Positions 7,688 to 16,800 of a stretch of DNA of 64,000 bases are shown here, in pieces. A program made the position numbers and the translations under genes. Every line of letters begins with the position of its first letter. Position 1 is the stretch's first letter. The notes under the pieces were generated by a model. The model was not told the DNA's origin and made no database searches. It saw only the letters and a list, made by a program, of their open reading frames with translations. The stretch spans positions 1 to 64,000 of the forward strand of contig CBDDLJ010000019.1 in assembly GCA_965230635.1 (NCBI GenBank). The letters run 5' to 3'. This stretch comes from CBDDLJ01 sp965230635 (GTDB lineage: Bacteria > Pseudomonadota > Gammaproteobacteria > UBA1113).

Positions 7688-10681
7688 ATGGTTCGAAAAA
7701 GATTAAAGAGCAGAGTTTTATTCATAGGAGCTGGATTTTCTGGTGCACTAGCTGCGCTTGAATACTCTAAATCAGGATCTGCTGCTGATTCAGCAGACAC
7801 TGTTCCCACTTTACTTATTGACCAAAATTCAGAAGTTATTGGTAAAAATAGCTCCAGCTTTAACGAATGTTACAAACTGCATTTAGGGGTGCATTATTTT
7901 GGCGATCCTGACACTGCTGAGCAATGCTTGGAAGATTCTTTAAGTTTTGCTAGTCAGTTTAAAGAGTTTTTATTAGGAAAACCTGGTGATCCATGGCAAC
8001 GAGGCACTCATCTTATTATGAGTAATTCAGTCATTGATAATGCTGAAGCTAAAGCTCGAGCAGTTTGTGAAAAATTAAGAGAACTATACAAGGAGAAGAT
8101 TGAGGAAGATCCAACAAAGAAATTGTTTGGTGAACCAGCAAACTTCATAAAATATCTCAAACCTAGTGATGTCTTTCGTTTTGGTCCTAATAAATCTTCT
8201 TGCCTTTCAGAATCAATTCTGTGTGAAAAAGTAAATACTTCTCAAGCTAAAGCTTATGTTAAATCAGAAATTGATGCGATTTATACTCGACTAGAAAAGT
8301 TATATGCAGAAAAAATCGCTGAAAATCCAACGCATAAACCATTTGGTGAGTTAAAGGGTTGTTCTTTCCGAATAAGAAGTTCAGCACTAAAGGATAAACA
8401 TATTGCTTCTGTTAAAGAAGGAAAAGCTATAATCCTTGAAAAGCAAGATCAGCCTGAAATAAAATGGTTTATTCATTTCGTTAACAACTTAGGTAACTTT
8501 CAAAGCAAAGAGATTAAAAATAAATACCTAAAAGATAAATTGTCCGCTATTCCTATCAAGAGCTCGAAAAAAACGATAATTGCAGGTTCTAAACATTTAG
8601 ATTTAGAGGTTATTAAAAGAATTGCTGGAGCATTACAGACTGGTGCTCAACTAGAGGGTTTTGTTCAGCCTGAAATAGAACAGATCGTTCACCTTTTTGA
8701 CAACTTGGTTAAGTCTCAAAGAAGAGAAGTTAAGAATAAATACCTAGAAGATAAGCTGCCTACTATTCTTATCAAGAGCTCGAAAAAAACGATAATTGCA
8801 GGTTCTGAACATTTAGAGGTTGTTAAAAAAATTGCTCGAGCATTACAGACGGGTGCTCAACTGGAAGATTTTATTCAGTATGTTAAACCTAGTAGGCACC
8901 CCTATTCACAAGAATCAGTTGATGTTACCTCTGAGATTAACGCATTTCGTTATGAGCTAAAACAATTATACGAAAATAAGATTAAAGAGAACTCCAAGAA
9001 CAAAATATTTGGTGAGCCAGATGAATTTATTGAGCGTGTTGCTCCTTTAGCAAAAACTGTCTATAAGGAAGAAGAAACTTCCGAGGAAAAAGCACATGTT
9101 GTATTGGCAATTGAAACACCTGAATCTCAAATTGATATTAAAAAATTCAAAAGATATTTAAATGATGAAGTAAAAAAGGATGAGAAAATTGAATTTCAGG
9201 GCAACTTAAAAGTAGATAGAATTACTTATTCTAACAAAGATTTTAATTATGTTGTTGAGGGTGTTGATTTAGCAAAATGCTACCAAATTTTGTCATCATC
9301 ACCACTTGAAGATGTAACGTTAGTTAAGGAAGGAATGTCAGTAGTATTTGAAAAATGTGATGATCAATGGATTATACACTTTTGTGATCAGAGAGGAAAA
9401 TATCAAAAGAAACAGCTAAATGAAGAACAAACAAAGCAGTTGCAGATTATTCATGGTAGTGGCACATCAAAAATAAACAGTGAAGATACCGAGCATTTAA
9501 AGATTGCTGAAGGAATAGTTAAATCACTGGGCGGAAAAATACCAACAGGTGAAAAAGTTGTTATTGAAACAGAAGCTGTTATTAACTGTACATGGCGAAA
9601 TATTGAAAGATTAAATAAGCAATTAGGGTTATACATTCCTGAGAATCGTATTAATCGTGTCAAAGTCAGTTTACTGGTTAAATTGCCTGAACATTTGGAA
9701 AAAATACCAACCTTTATAGCTTCACTGGGACCTTTTATTTCAGTTACTAATCAAGGTGATGGTACCGCTATTCTCACTTATGAAAGGGTCACTAATATAG
9801 GACAATATAAGGCAGGTTCCGATATATTGCCAGATGGTTTAAATGCAATTGATAATAATAATCTGAACCCAAGGGAAGGCATAGGAAAGGATTTAGCTAA
9901 CAATATAGTTGCCGGGTGCGCTAGGTTTGTTCCTGATTTGGCGAATGTTGAGGTATTGCAGGTTCGAGTCGGGCATGTAAAAATGATGCTTAGTGAAAAT
10001 GAGGAGTTTTCTCTTGATGCTTCTGATAGTCCAATACACAGGCGTCAAGAAGATGGAATTGAAGCTTTAGATCTTCTTTATTTTTCTCTATCAGGTATGA
10101 AAGCAACTCGCACAATGAGTAATGCTGCTACTTTAACTGACATGATAGAACATAATTTTATGATTAAAAAGCGGCTTTTAAAGTTGAGAGATAAAATAAA
10201 AACTAAATTACATGCTATATTACAAACTAAACTAAAGTATTTGCCCAATGATTGGCTTTTAGAAAATAAATGGTTTAATATAAATATCGATAGCTTACCT
10301 AATGATAAAAATGGTCAAGCTGATGAGATATCAAAGGTTGATTTTGTTTTAAATTTTGCAATTAAGAAATTTTTGTTATCAGCAATAAGTGACTCCCGTT
10401 TAGATTTTACAGCAAAGGATAGCTTTAATAGTGAGAAGTATATTAGTAAGCTAACGCATCAAATTTATAACTTTATGATTGTTGAAGATGGAGTGTATAA
10501 TAAAAATACTTGCAAGAGGAATTTCAATAATTTTTATGGGTATCTTGGGTATTTTGGGGAATCGAAGCGTTATTCTGCGCCAGGCAATCTTAAAGATGTT
10601 GCAAAAAAAGTCTTATATAGACAAAAATCTAAAGAATCTTTTTCTAGCCCACAGACTTTACAAAAGCGTATGAGTAATTAG
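7688..10681 (+). CDS. Large FAD-dependent oxidoreductase with internally duplicated insertion
   Basis: A 997-residue protein (ATG 7688; a TTG at 7682 would add two residues). The N-terminus has a Rossmann dinucleotide-binding motif, RVLFIGAGFSGALAALE, with GxGxxG at about 14-19, then an S-F-N...KLHLGVHYF motif as in DAO-type amine/sugar oxidoreductases. The DAO fold resumes after about residue 620: EAVINCTWRNIERLNKQLG, LGPFISV, ERVTNIGQY, and SPIHRRQEDGIEAL. About 490 residues between the halves are a lysine-rich insertion of duplicated units: a (Y.EKI.E.P..K.FGE) element three times (near 8080, 8300, 8960) and a longer (SSKKTIIAGS..L..) element twice at high identity and once diverged. The C-terminal 150 residues are unassigned. 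FAD binding is supported; substrate and secretion are unknown. It is followed after 41 bp by a hybrid kinase on the same strand. Confidence 0.75.
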   Translation: MVRKRLKSRVLFIGAGFSGALAALEYSKSGSAADSADTVPTLLIDQNSEVIGKNSSSFNECYKLHLGVHYFGDPDTAEQCLEDSLSFASQFKEFLLGKPGDPWQRGTHLIMSNSVIDNAEAKARAVCEKLRELYKEKIEEDPTKKLFGEPANFIKYLKPSDVFRFGPNKSSCLSESILCEKVNTSQAKAYVKSEIDAIYTRLEKLYAEKIAENPTHKPFGELKGCSFRIRSSALKDKHIASVKEGKAIILEKQDQPEIKWFIHFVNNLGNFQSKEIKNKYLKDKLSAIPIKSSKKTIIAGSKHLDLEVIKRIAGALQTGAQLEGFVQPEIEQIVHLFDNLVKSQRREVKNKYLEDKLPTILIKSSKKTIIAGSEHLEVVKKIARALQTGAQLEDFIQYVKPSRHPYSQESVDVTSEINAFRYELKQLYENKIKENSKNKIFGEPDEFIERVAPLAKTVYKEEETSEEKAHVVLAIETPESQIDIKKFKRYLNDEVKKDEKIEFQGNLKVDRITYSNKDFNYVVEGVDLAKCYQILSSSPLEDVTLVKEGMSVVFEKCDDQWIIHFCDQRGKYQKKQLNEEQTKQLQIIHGSGTSKINSEDTEHLKIAEGIVKSLGGKIPTGEKVVIETEAVINCTWRNIERLNKQLGLYIPENRINRVKVSLLVKLPEHLEKIPTFIASLGPFISVTNQGDGTAILTYERVTNIGQYKAGSDILPDGLNAIDNNNLNPREGIGKDLANNIVAGCARFVPDLANVEVLQVRVGHVKMMLSENEEFSLDASDSPIHRRQEDGIEALDLLYFSLSGMKATRTMSNAATLTDMIEHNFMIKKRLLKLRDKIKTKLHAILQTKLKYLPNDWLLENKWFNINIDSLPNDKNGQADEISKVDFVLNFAIKKFLLSAISDSRLDFTAKDSFNSEKYISKLTHQIYNFMIVEDGVYNKNTCKRNFNNFYGYLGYFGESKRYSAPGNLKDVAKKVLYRQKSKESFSSPQTLQKRMSN

Positions 10682-10722
10682 ACTTAGATGTTAGGTAGGT
10701 AATTAGAGGGCTCCAAATCACT

Positions 10723-12789
10723 ATGGCTCAAAAAAAAGAATCCTCCGTGCTTCAGACAATTGTTGATATCATACCTTATTATATTGTTTGGAAGAATAAT
10801 AAGCAAGTCATTGTAGGCTGTAATCGGATGTTTGCCAATCAGTTTGGCTACAAGGATCCAAAAAGCGTTATAGGAAAAACCGATTATGAATTTCCTTGGC
10901 CAGAAGATTTAAGAGAAAAATACCTGCATGATGAGCGAAAAGTTATAGTAACAGGCATTGCGAAGCTAAACTACGAAGAGCAACAAAGACAATCAGATGG
11001 GAGCTATAAAACCGTTCTTGTAAGCAAGGTGCCAATGTATGACGATACAGAAAAAATCACAGGCATCTTAGTTATTTATACGGATATTACTGAGCGAAAA
11101 AATCAAGAGAAAGAATTACTTAAATCTAAAGAACGAGCAGAAGCTGCTAATGAAGCGAAAAAAGAATTTCTCTACAATATGCGTCATGATATTCGCACGC
11201 CATTTAGTGGGATTCTTGGTGTAGTCCAGATGATGATAGAGGAAGAATCCGACCCTGCAAAGAAAGAAAATCTCAATATGATTTCTCAATCAGCGCAACA
11301 TTTACTTGATTATTTAAATGAAATCTTAGAATTTGCCCAAATTGATACCGGCATGATGCCAGTTCTTGCTAAGCCTTTTGACTTGAGTGAAGTTTTTAAT
11401 GGTATTATTGAATCGATGGCGCTAGCGGCAAAAGAAAAGCGACTAGAACTTGTTAAAAATTTTAATGTACCAAGAGAAGTTATTGGCGATAAATTTCGCC
11501 TTGAGCGGATCTTAATTAATTTAGTTAGTAATGCAATTAAGTTTACATCAACAGGCCATGTGACTTTAAGTGCTTTTATTGCTGAAGAAAAAAAACGTGA
11601 TTTAATTTTGTGTTTTGTTGTTGAAGATACGGGTATGGGAATTCCTGAAGAAAAATATAATACGGTATTTGAACAATTTAATCGTTTGACCTCATCTTAT
11701 AGTGGTGTATATAAGGGTATTGGCCTAGGGTTAAAGGCAGTTAAGCAACTTAGCGAAGAACTTGGTGGTGAAATTAGAGTTGACAGTGAAGTAGGGAGTG
11801 GATCGCGTTTTATTTGTTTGTTACCTTTTAAACGAACACTTGTTAATAATTTAGAAGATGTGATTTTATCTCATAATTTGGCACTATCCAAAGAATCACA
11901 CACTTCTTCTTCTCAGTTTTTACCTAAAACTCAACAATCTAAAGCAACAACAAAAGCTGTACCGATGGAGTCGGCATCTGTATCTGAGGCAGGGCCTTAT
12001 GTGCTGCTTATTGAAGACAATGCAATTGCGCGTAAGGTTGGTTTGAATATTTTGCGAAAATTAAATTGTACTGTTGATGTAGCTACAACAGGTGAAGCTG
12101 CCGTCGAATTGATGACTGATATGTGCTATGACTTAGTATTTGTTGACATTGGTTTACCTGGCATAAGCGGTTATGAAGTTGTTCAGATTATTCGCAATAA
12201 GAAGAATGATCCGAAAATAGGAGCTTACTATGCAACAGTTCCTATGATAGCTATTACAGCACAGGCTGATGAGAAAGAGCGCAAAGAAATACTTGCTTGT
12301 GGAATGACAAAAATATTAATTAAGCCTATGACTCAAGATGTAGTTAAAGATTTATTTAATACTTTATTATCTGGCAATGTATTTGCGCAAACAGGCACAC
12401 CAGCTCACTCCATTGCTTCAATTCAATCTTTTGATAAAAAAGAAACCACAGCTCCTATCGATCTAGAATTGGGAGCAAAGGTGATGGGAAGCAGTAAAGA
12501 AATGGTAATAGAAATGTTAAGCCTATTAGTACGAGGTATTCCTGAGCAAAAAAATAATCTGAAGAAAGCTTTAGAAAAAAAAGATTGGTCACAATTTATA
12601 GCGGTTGTACATAAACTTCATGGCGGCTGTAGCTATTGTGGAGTCCCAAGGTTGCAATTAGTTAGTCATGATGTTGAAGATAAAATGAAATCAGGGCAAA
12701 CTGATCGAAAACAAGTCGAAGCTTTTTACAAAGAATTGGTTAATGCCATGAATGATGTGATAAATGCATATCAACAATTATCTAAATAA
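10723..12789 (+). CDS. Hybrid sensor histidine kinase (PAS-HisKA-HATPase-REC-Hpt)
   Basis: A 688-residue, apparently cytosolic hybrid kinase with no membrane segment. Domains in order: PAS (about 8-125, DIIPYYIVWKNN... to VIYTDITERK), HisKA with phospho-acceptor H155 in MRHDIRTP, HATPase_c with NLVSNAIKF (N box), EDTGMGIPEE (G1) and GIGLGLKAVKQL (G2), a receiver domain starting VLLIEDNA with phospho-acceptor D475 in FVDIGLPGISG and conserved K in ILIKPM, and a C-terminal Hpt domain with H630 in VHKLHGGCSYCG. This is a complete His-Asp-His relay (ArcB/BarA-type arrangement) whose output regulator must be encoded elsewhere. It lies 41 bp after the FAD protein on the same strand and may be co-transcribed. 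A PAS-borne cytosolic ligand or redox cue is likely; the signal is unknown. Confidence 0.9.
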   Translation: MAQKKESSVLQTIVDIIPYYIVWKNNKQVIVGCNRMFANQFGYKDPKSVIGKTDYEFPWPEDLREKYLHDERKVIVTGIAKLNYEEQQRQSDGSYKTVLVSKVPMYDDTEKITGILVIYTDITERKNQEKELLKSKERAEAANEAKKEFLYNMRHDIRTPFSGILGVVQMMIEEESDPAKKENLNMISQSAQHLLDYLNEILEFAQIDTGMMPVLAKPFDLSEVFNGIIESMALAAKEKRLELVKNFNVPREVIGDKFRLERILINLVSNAIKFTSTGHVTLSAFIAEEKKRDLILCFVVEDTGMGIPEEKYNTVFEQFNRLTSSYSGVYKGIGLGLKAVKQLSEELGGEIRVDSEVGSGSRFICLLPFKRTLVNNLEDVILSHNLALSKESHTSSSQFLPKTQQSKATTKAVPMESASVSEAGPYVLLIEDNAIARKVGLNILRKLNCTVDVATTGEAAVELMTDMCYDLVFVDIGLPGISGYEVVQIIRNKKNDPKIGAYYATVPMIAITAQADEKERKEILACGMTKILIKPMTQDVVKDLFNTLLSGNVFAQTGTPAHSIASIQSFDKKETTAPIDLELGAKVMGSSKEMVIEMLSLLVRGIPEQKNNLKKALEKKDWSQFIAVVHKLHGGCSYCGVPRLQLVSHDVEDKMKSGQTDRKQVEAFYKELVNAMNDVINAYQQLSK

Positions 12790-12832
12790 TTAAAGCCATA
12801 TTATAAAACTGCGCTCACCAAAGGAGACTGAC

Positions 12833-12934
12833 TTGCGTGGATTATACATGAAGTTAATAAGCTTATTGACTTCAACTTTGGCTGCTGTTTTTAATATCGT
12901 TTATGCTTACTCTTGCAAAAATTACGTTGATTAA
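12833..12934 (+). CDS. Possible tiny signal-peptide ORF or remnant
   Basis: A TTG at 12833 lies seven bases after AAGGAG and opens a 33-codon frame containing an ATG at 12848; the peptide is hydrophobic and signal-peptide-like (LISLLTSTLAAVFNIVYAYS) and stops eight residues later. It may be the leftover 5' end of an exported-protein gene cut by the IS66 remnant downstream, or chance. Nothing else is seen between 12790 and 13014. Confidence 0.25.
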   Translation: MRGLYMKLISLLTSTLAAVFNIVYAYSCKNYVD

Positions 12935-13014
12935 TCACTTGCAACTATTTTTGCTAGCTCATCTAACATAATTACATTGTCTTTATTCGTCGGTGTACTT
13001 CTCTTAGGTGGTCA

Positions 13015-13176
13015 TTATTGACTTGGCACCATACAACTGATAGCAAATGTATGATGGAATATGCCGCCTCTAACTAGTACGACTAAAATATAGCTATAGA
13101 GACCATCTATTGCTTTTCTGAAGTCAACTGCTTCACGACCAATCCAAATTTGATTGCCGTGTAAGGTTAATTTCAT
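13015..13176 (-). pseudogene. tnpB: IS66 family TnpB (Orf2), truncated
   Basis: The frame begins at ATG 13176, two bases after the tnpA stop, and reads MKLTLHGNQIWIGREAVDFR then KAIDGLYSYI, the usual IS66 Orf2 N-terminus (IWL...PVDMRKGIDGL). Similarity ends after about 30 residues and the frame stops at 53, against about 115 for the family, so the element is truncated. No IS66 tnpC is present. Confidence 0.75.
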
Positions 13177-13178
13177 AA

Positions 13179-13457
13179 TTACAGCTCCTTTATCATTGAT
13201 AAGAGTTTTTGCGTATTATGATGACTTAAAATATGAACCTGAATACCATTGTGTAATAAGATATCCACACTGAGTTTTTCAGGTAATAGGGCTCTTTGTT
13301 TTCTTATCCAGAGACAAAGCGTTTTACTACTGATACCAATTTCTTCTGTAAAAGCAACACGAGTTTTACTACTTTGCTCCCACGCTGCTACGTAACGCTC
13401 CCGCGCTTTGTCACTAAAACGCTCCTTGCTACTTTTTCTTTTCATTGATGACTCCAT
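13179..13457 (-). CDS. tnpA: IS66 family TnpA (Orf1), element remnant
   Basis: A 92-residue transposase accessory protein. The N-terminal half (RFSDKARERYVAAWEQSSKT then FTEEIGISSKTLCLWIRKQR) is a helix-turn-helix of the transposase IS66 Orf1/IS3 type, and the C-terminal half KLSVDILLHNGIQVHI resembles the beta-strand tail typical of IS66 TnpA. It is followed immediately by a truncated tnpB and no tnpC, so the insertion sequence is a non-autonomous remnant although this frame is intact. The remnant separates the kinase from the giant OTU protein. Confidence 0.75.
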   Translation of the reverse strand: MESSMKRKSSKERFSDKARERYVAAWEQSSKTRVAFTEEIGISSKTLCLWIRKQRALLPEKLSVDILLHNGIQVHILSHHNTQKLLSMIKEL

Positions 13458-13887
13458 GTTTGCTAACTTGGAGTCATTTTAGTTGGTAGGAAAATATTGC
13501 CAAGGGTGTGATTATTAGGGGTTTACTACGTAGTTATACGTATTTACTGTCTTTTTTCTATCATGTTAAAATATTTGTACGGATAAAAAATTATTCTACT
13601 GTAAACATAGTTGTTTCATGCAAGAACTGTATTGAATCAGGATGTGGTGGAAATTTATTGTCCCAAGGAATTTGGGAAAGTCCTAAGTTGACTTTAAGGC
13701 GGATACGGATTTTATAAATGATAAAGTTTTACATGATAGCTCATGCAAGATGATCCACGAGAGAATTGATTGTTAATTTTATAAAGTTAAAGTCAATTTC
13801 ATATATGCTAGCATGCTGTTAAAAGCAAAATCAGAGTGTTAGTCGGTGACTCATGTCAATGGTATAATTAGCAAGGTGGAGGCTTAG
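13458..13887. other. Intergenic leader of the giant protein
   Basis: About 430 bp without a supported gene. A 69-residue open frame at 13508-13717 has no recognisable content or ribosome-binding site. The promoter of the 9 kb gene must be here; a GGTGGAGG ribosome-binding site lies at about 13874-13881. Confidence 0.45.
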
Positions 13888-16800
13888 ATGTATACTGATA
13901 AAGAGCTCGAAGCAATATTACAGATAGTAACAAAACCTTATAAAGAAAGTGAAATTAAAAACCTTAAGGTGTATCATGGAACGATTGAAAGTGCTAAAGA
14001 TGATGTTATATTAGGCCCCAAGAATAAGGGGAATGGATATGGAGGTCCCGGGTTATATATTGCTTTAGATAGTGAAAAAAGATTGGCCTATGATTATGCA
14101 AATTATGCGGTAGCAGCGGCTTATGAGCAACATGCAACACCTATACTCCTATCAGGATATTTAACCCCAAAAAAATCTTTACGTATTGCAAGTATTCGAC
14201 TTGCTCCACGGAATGATATACATGCTTATGATTTGATAAGAGGTATTTTCCCTCCAGATTGGAGTAACGATATTGAGCTTAGTAACTTAATGATGAAATC
14301 ATTTGATATTATTGAAGTACTGGATGCAAAAAAATCAGGTTATAATATTAATTCAGATCGCTATTGGGTTATACATGAAAGTGCAGGGAAAGACATTATT
14401 AACTGGGTGAAAACAGAAGAATTAACAGTTAATAATCTCAATGCAGAATCTGTATTACAATCAGAAACGTTATCTTACCCAGGAAAAAAAATAATCAATA
14501 GCTTGATAGGAAATTTCGTGAGTACTTCTTCAGCTGATTTTGATATTAAGGAAATCCCTAAAAAATTAAAATTCTGGGCTGGAACAATATTTGTTGAATA
14601 TCATTATAATGGATTTATTTTTGGTGATAGTCAAAAAGCCATATCAAAAATTTTGCAAGTACTGCAGAAATTAGAAGAAATAAATTCTCAACTATCCAAA
14701 GCAATGTTGCAATTTATTAAAAAAGAAGGAAAAGGGCAGCTACTAATTTTCGCTATAGAAAATGCAAATATTAATAAAACTAGCTCAGTGGGTGATTGGG
14801 GCAGGTTGTCCTCGCCTGTTAAAGTCAAGGTTGGAGGTGGGTTTTTTACCAGTTCAGATATTGAAAAGCGCTATATAGCTAGAATAGCTACAGGACATTG
14901 GTCAATCGAAGATTTGTTAAAGCATCTTGCTCACGAGGTAGGCGGTCATCATTTGCTAGAAATTCATAATGAATCAGTCGATCCAGCTATGGGTAAGTTA
15001 GGAGAGACTTTTAAAAGCTTAGCAAAAGAATTAAAAAGTGCTGTACATAAAGAAATTCTGAATCAATTAAATCGAGAAGATGCATGCAGAAAAGAAGAAG
15101 CTAAAATGGTACGTGATATTTTAAGTATAGCTCAGGAATATTATAATAAAGAATTTATTAACAAATTTCCCACAAGCTATATTAATATATCAACTGGTAG
15201 TTTGAAAAAGATACTTCATTCTGCAGAATTTCAATTGCTGAAAAATAATATTCCATTGGTTAATACGATAAAGCACGAATTAGGTGAGCACATTAAAAAT
15301 ATTTTTTTTGAACACATAGATAATGTATTTTTGAGTGATTCAGTGCTAAATGCTGCTAATATAGTTTCTCAGTTAAAAAATTATATTCCTCTGCCAACAG
15401 AAAAGATAGAAGCTTTTGCTGAGAATAGTTTGATAAAGCTAGAAGATCATAATGTATCTATAAAAGAAATATTTAGAAATGAATTAACAAACTATATTAA
15501 TGCACTTATAGATAAAGTTAATAAAAGCGCTGAAATAAAATGGCGATGTGAAATTTCAGCTTTGTGGTGTGAAAATGCCATTGTGCAACAGGATTTGCTT
15601 AGTAAATCGCTACCATGTCTCTCTAAAATTATGCAAAAAGCTATGGCTCATATTTTCCCTGAAGGGTATTATTCAAGTATAAATTCAGCTGATCTTAAAA
15701 AACCACTAAGCCCTAAGCAGTTATCCATAACATACCAAGAATATAATAGATATACTTATAAGCCAGAAGCTCTGAACAATACATCTGCTACTATTCAAGC
15801 ATACGATAAGATTAGCAATAAAAGTAATGCTTTATACTCTATAATTGTTAATAGCAGCAATGATAATTGGCATACGCCTTTCCAATTAATAAAAAATAGC
15901 AAGTTAAATAATAAAATCTATTCTGCTATCTATCAAGAATTTCTAGCATACTGGAAAAAAGATATGAGCCAAATTCGTGTTATGTCACCGGAACAAAACA
16001 GAATTTACAATACCATTAAGCAACTTGGCGCAAATAGAGTTTATAACGAGATATTAACAAAGATATTTTTTCTGTTGCCTAAACATATGGCTTTAGATAA
16101 AAGTGCCCAAAATTTGTTTCCTAATACTATTCATTGGTATGAGAATATATTAGTAAGGGATCATTATAAAGAAAACATACAGCTTTATTTTGCTCATCCT
16201 AAAAATTTTATTGATTTTTCTAAAATGACTAACAAATTTATAAAATATGAGTTTAGTAAAATATCATATCTACATCATACTAGCATTGCATTTTATAGAA
16301 AACTTGCTTTTGATACAAGAAATTCATTGATTAAATATAAGTTTAGCGTATCAAACCAGGTTTTAATAGGTACACTAAAAATGAAAGCTCCCTGTTTTTT
16401 GGAAAATGGAAAATTAGGATTGGTTGAAATTAGTGCAAAGGCACGATTTTTTTATCCAAAAAAAAATAGTTTACCAAAAGTCATTAATTGGTTGTCAAAA
16501 CCAACGATTATTACCTATTATCCAAATAAAGCCTGGACCGATTATATGCAAGATATTGTTATTAGGGGGCGAAGGGTATGGCAAGCTGCTAAAGGCCCAC
16601 TACTAGCTGCAACTGTTGGAGTTGAATTTTATAATGAATACCAACATGCAAAAATTTACTATCCTTGCACACCATTATGCTCAGCTTTTTTATCTGGTTT
16701 AACAAAGGGGATGGCTAATATATTATTTTATAGTGCTGTTGATCTACCAGGATTTTTTGTATTCACATTAGCTGATATTACTCCGGATATGATGGCATTA

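Noticed and set aside
13508..13717. A 69-codon plus-strand frame before the giant protein
   Set aside because: No ribosome-binding site and no resemblance to a known family; probably chance in AT-rich DNA.
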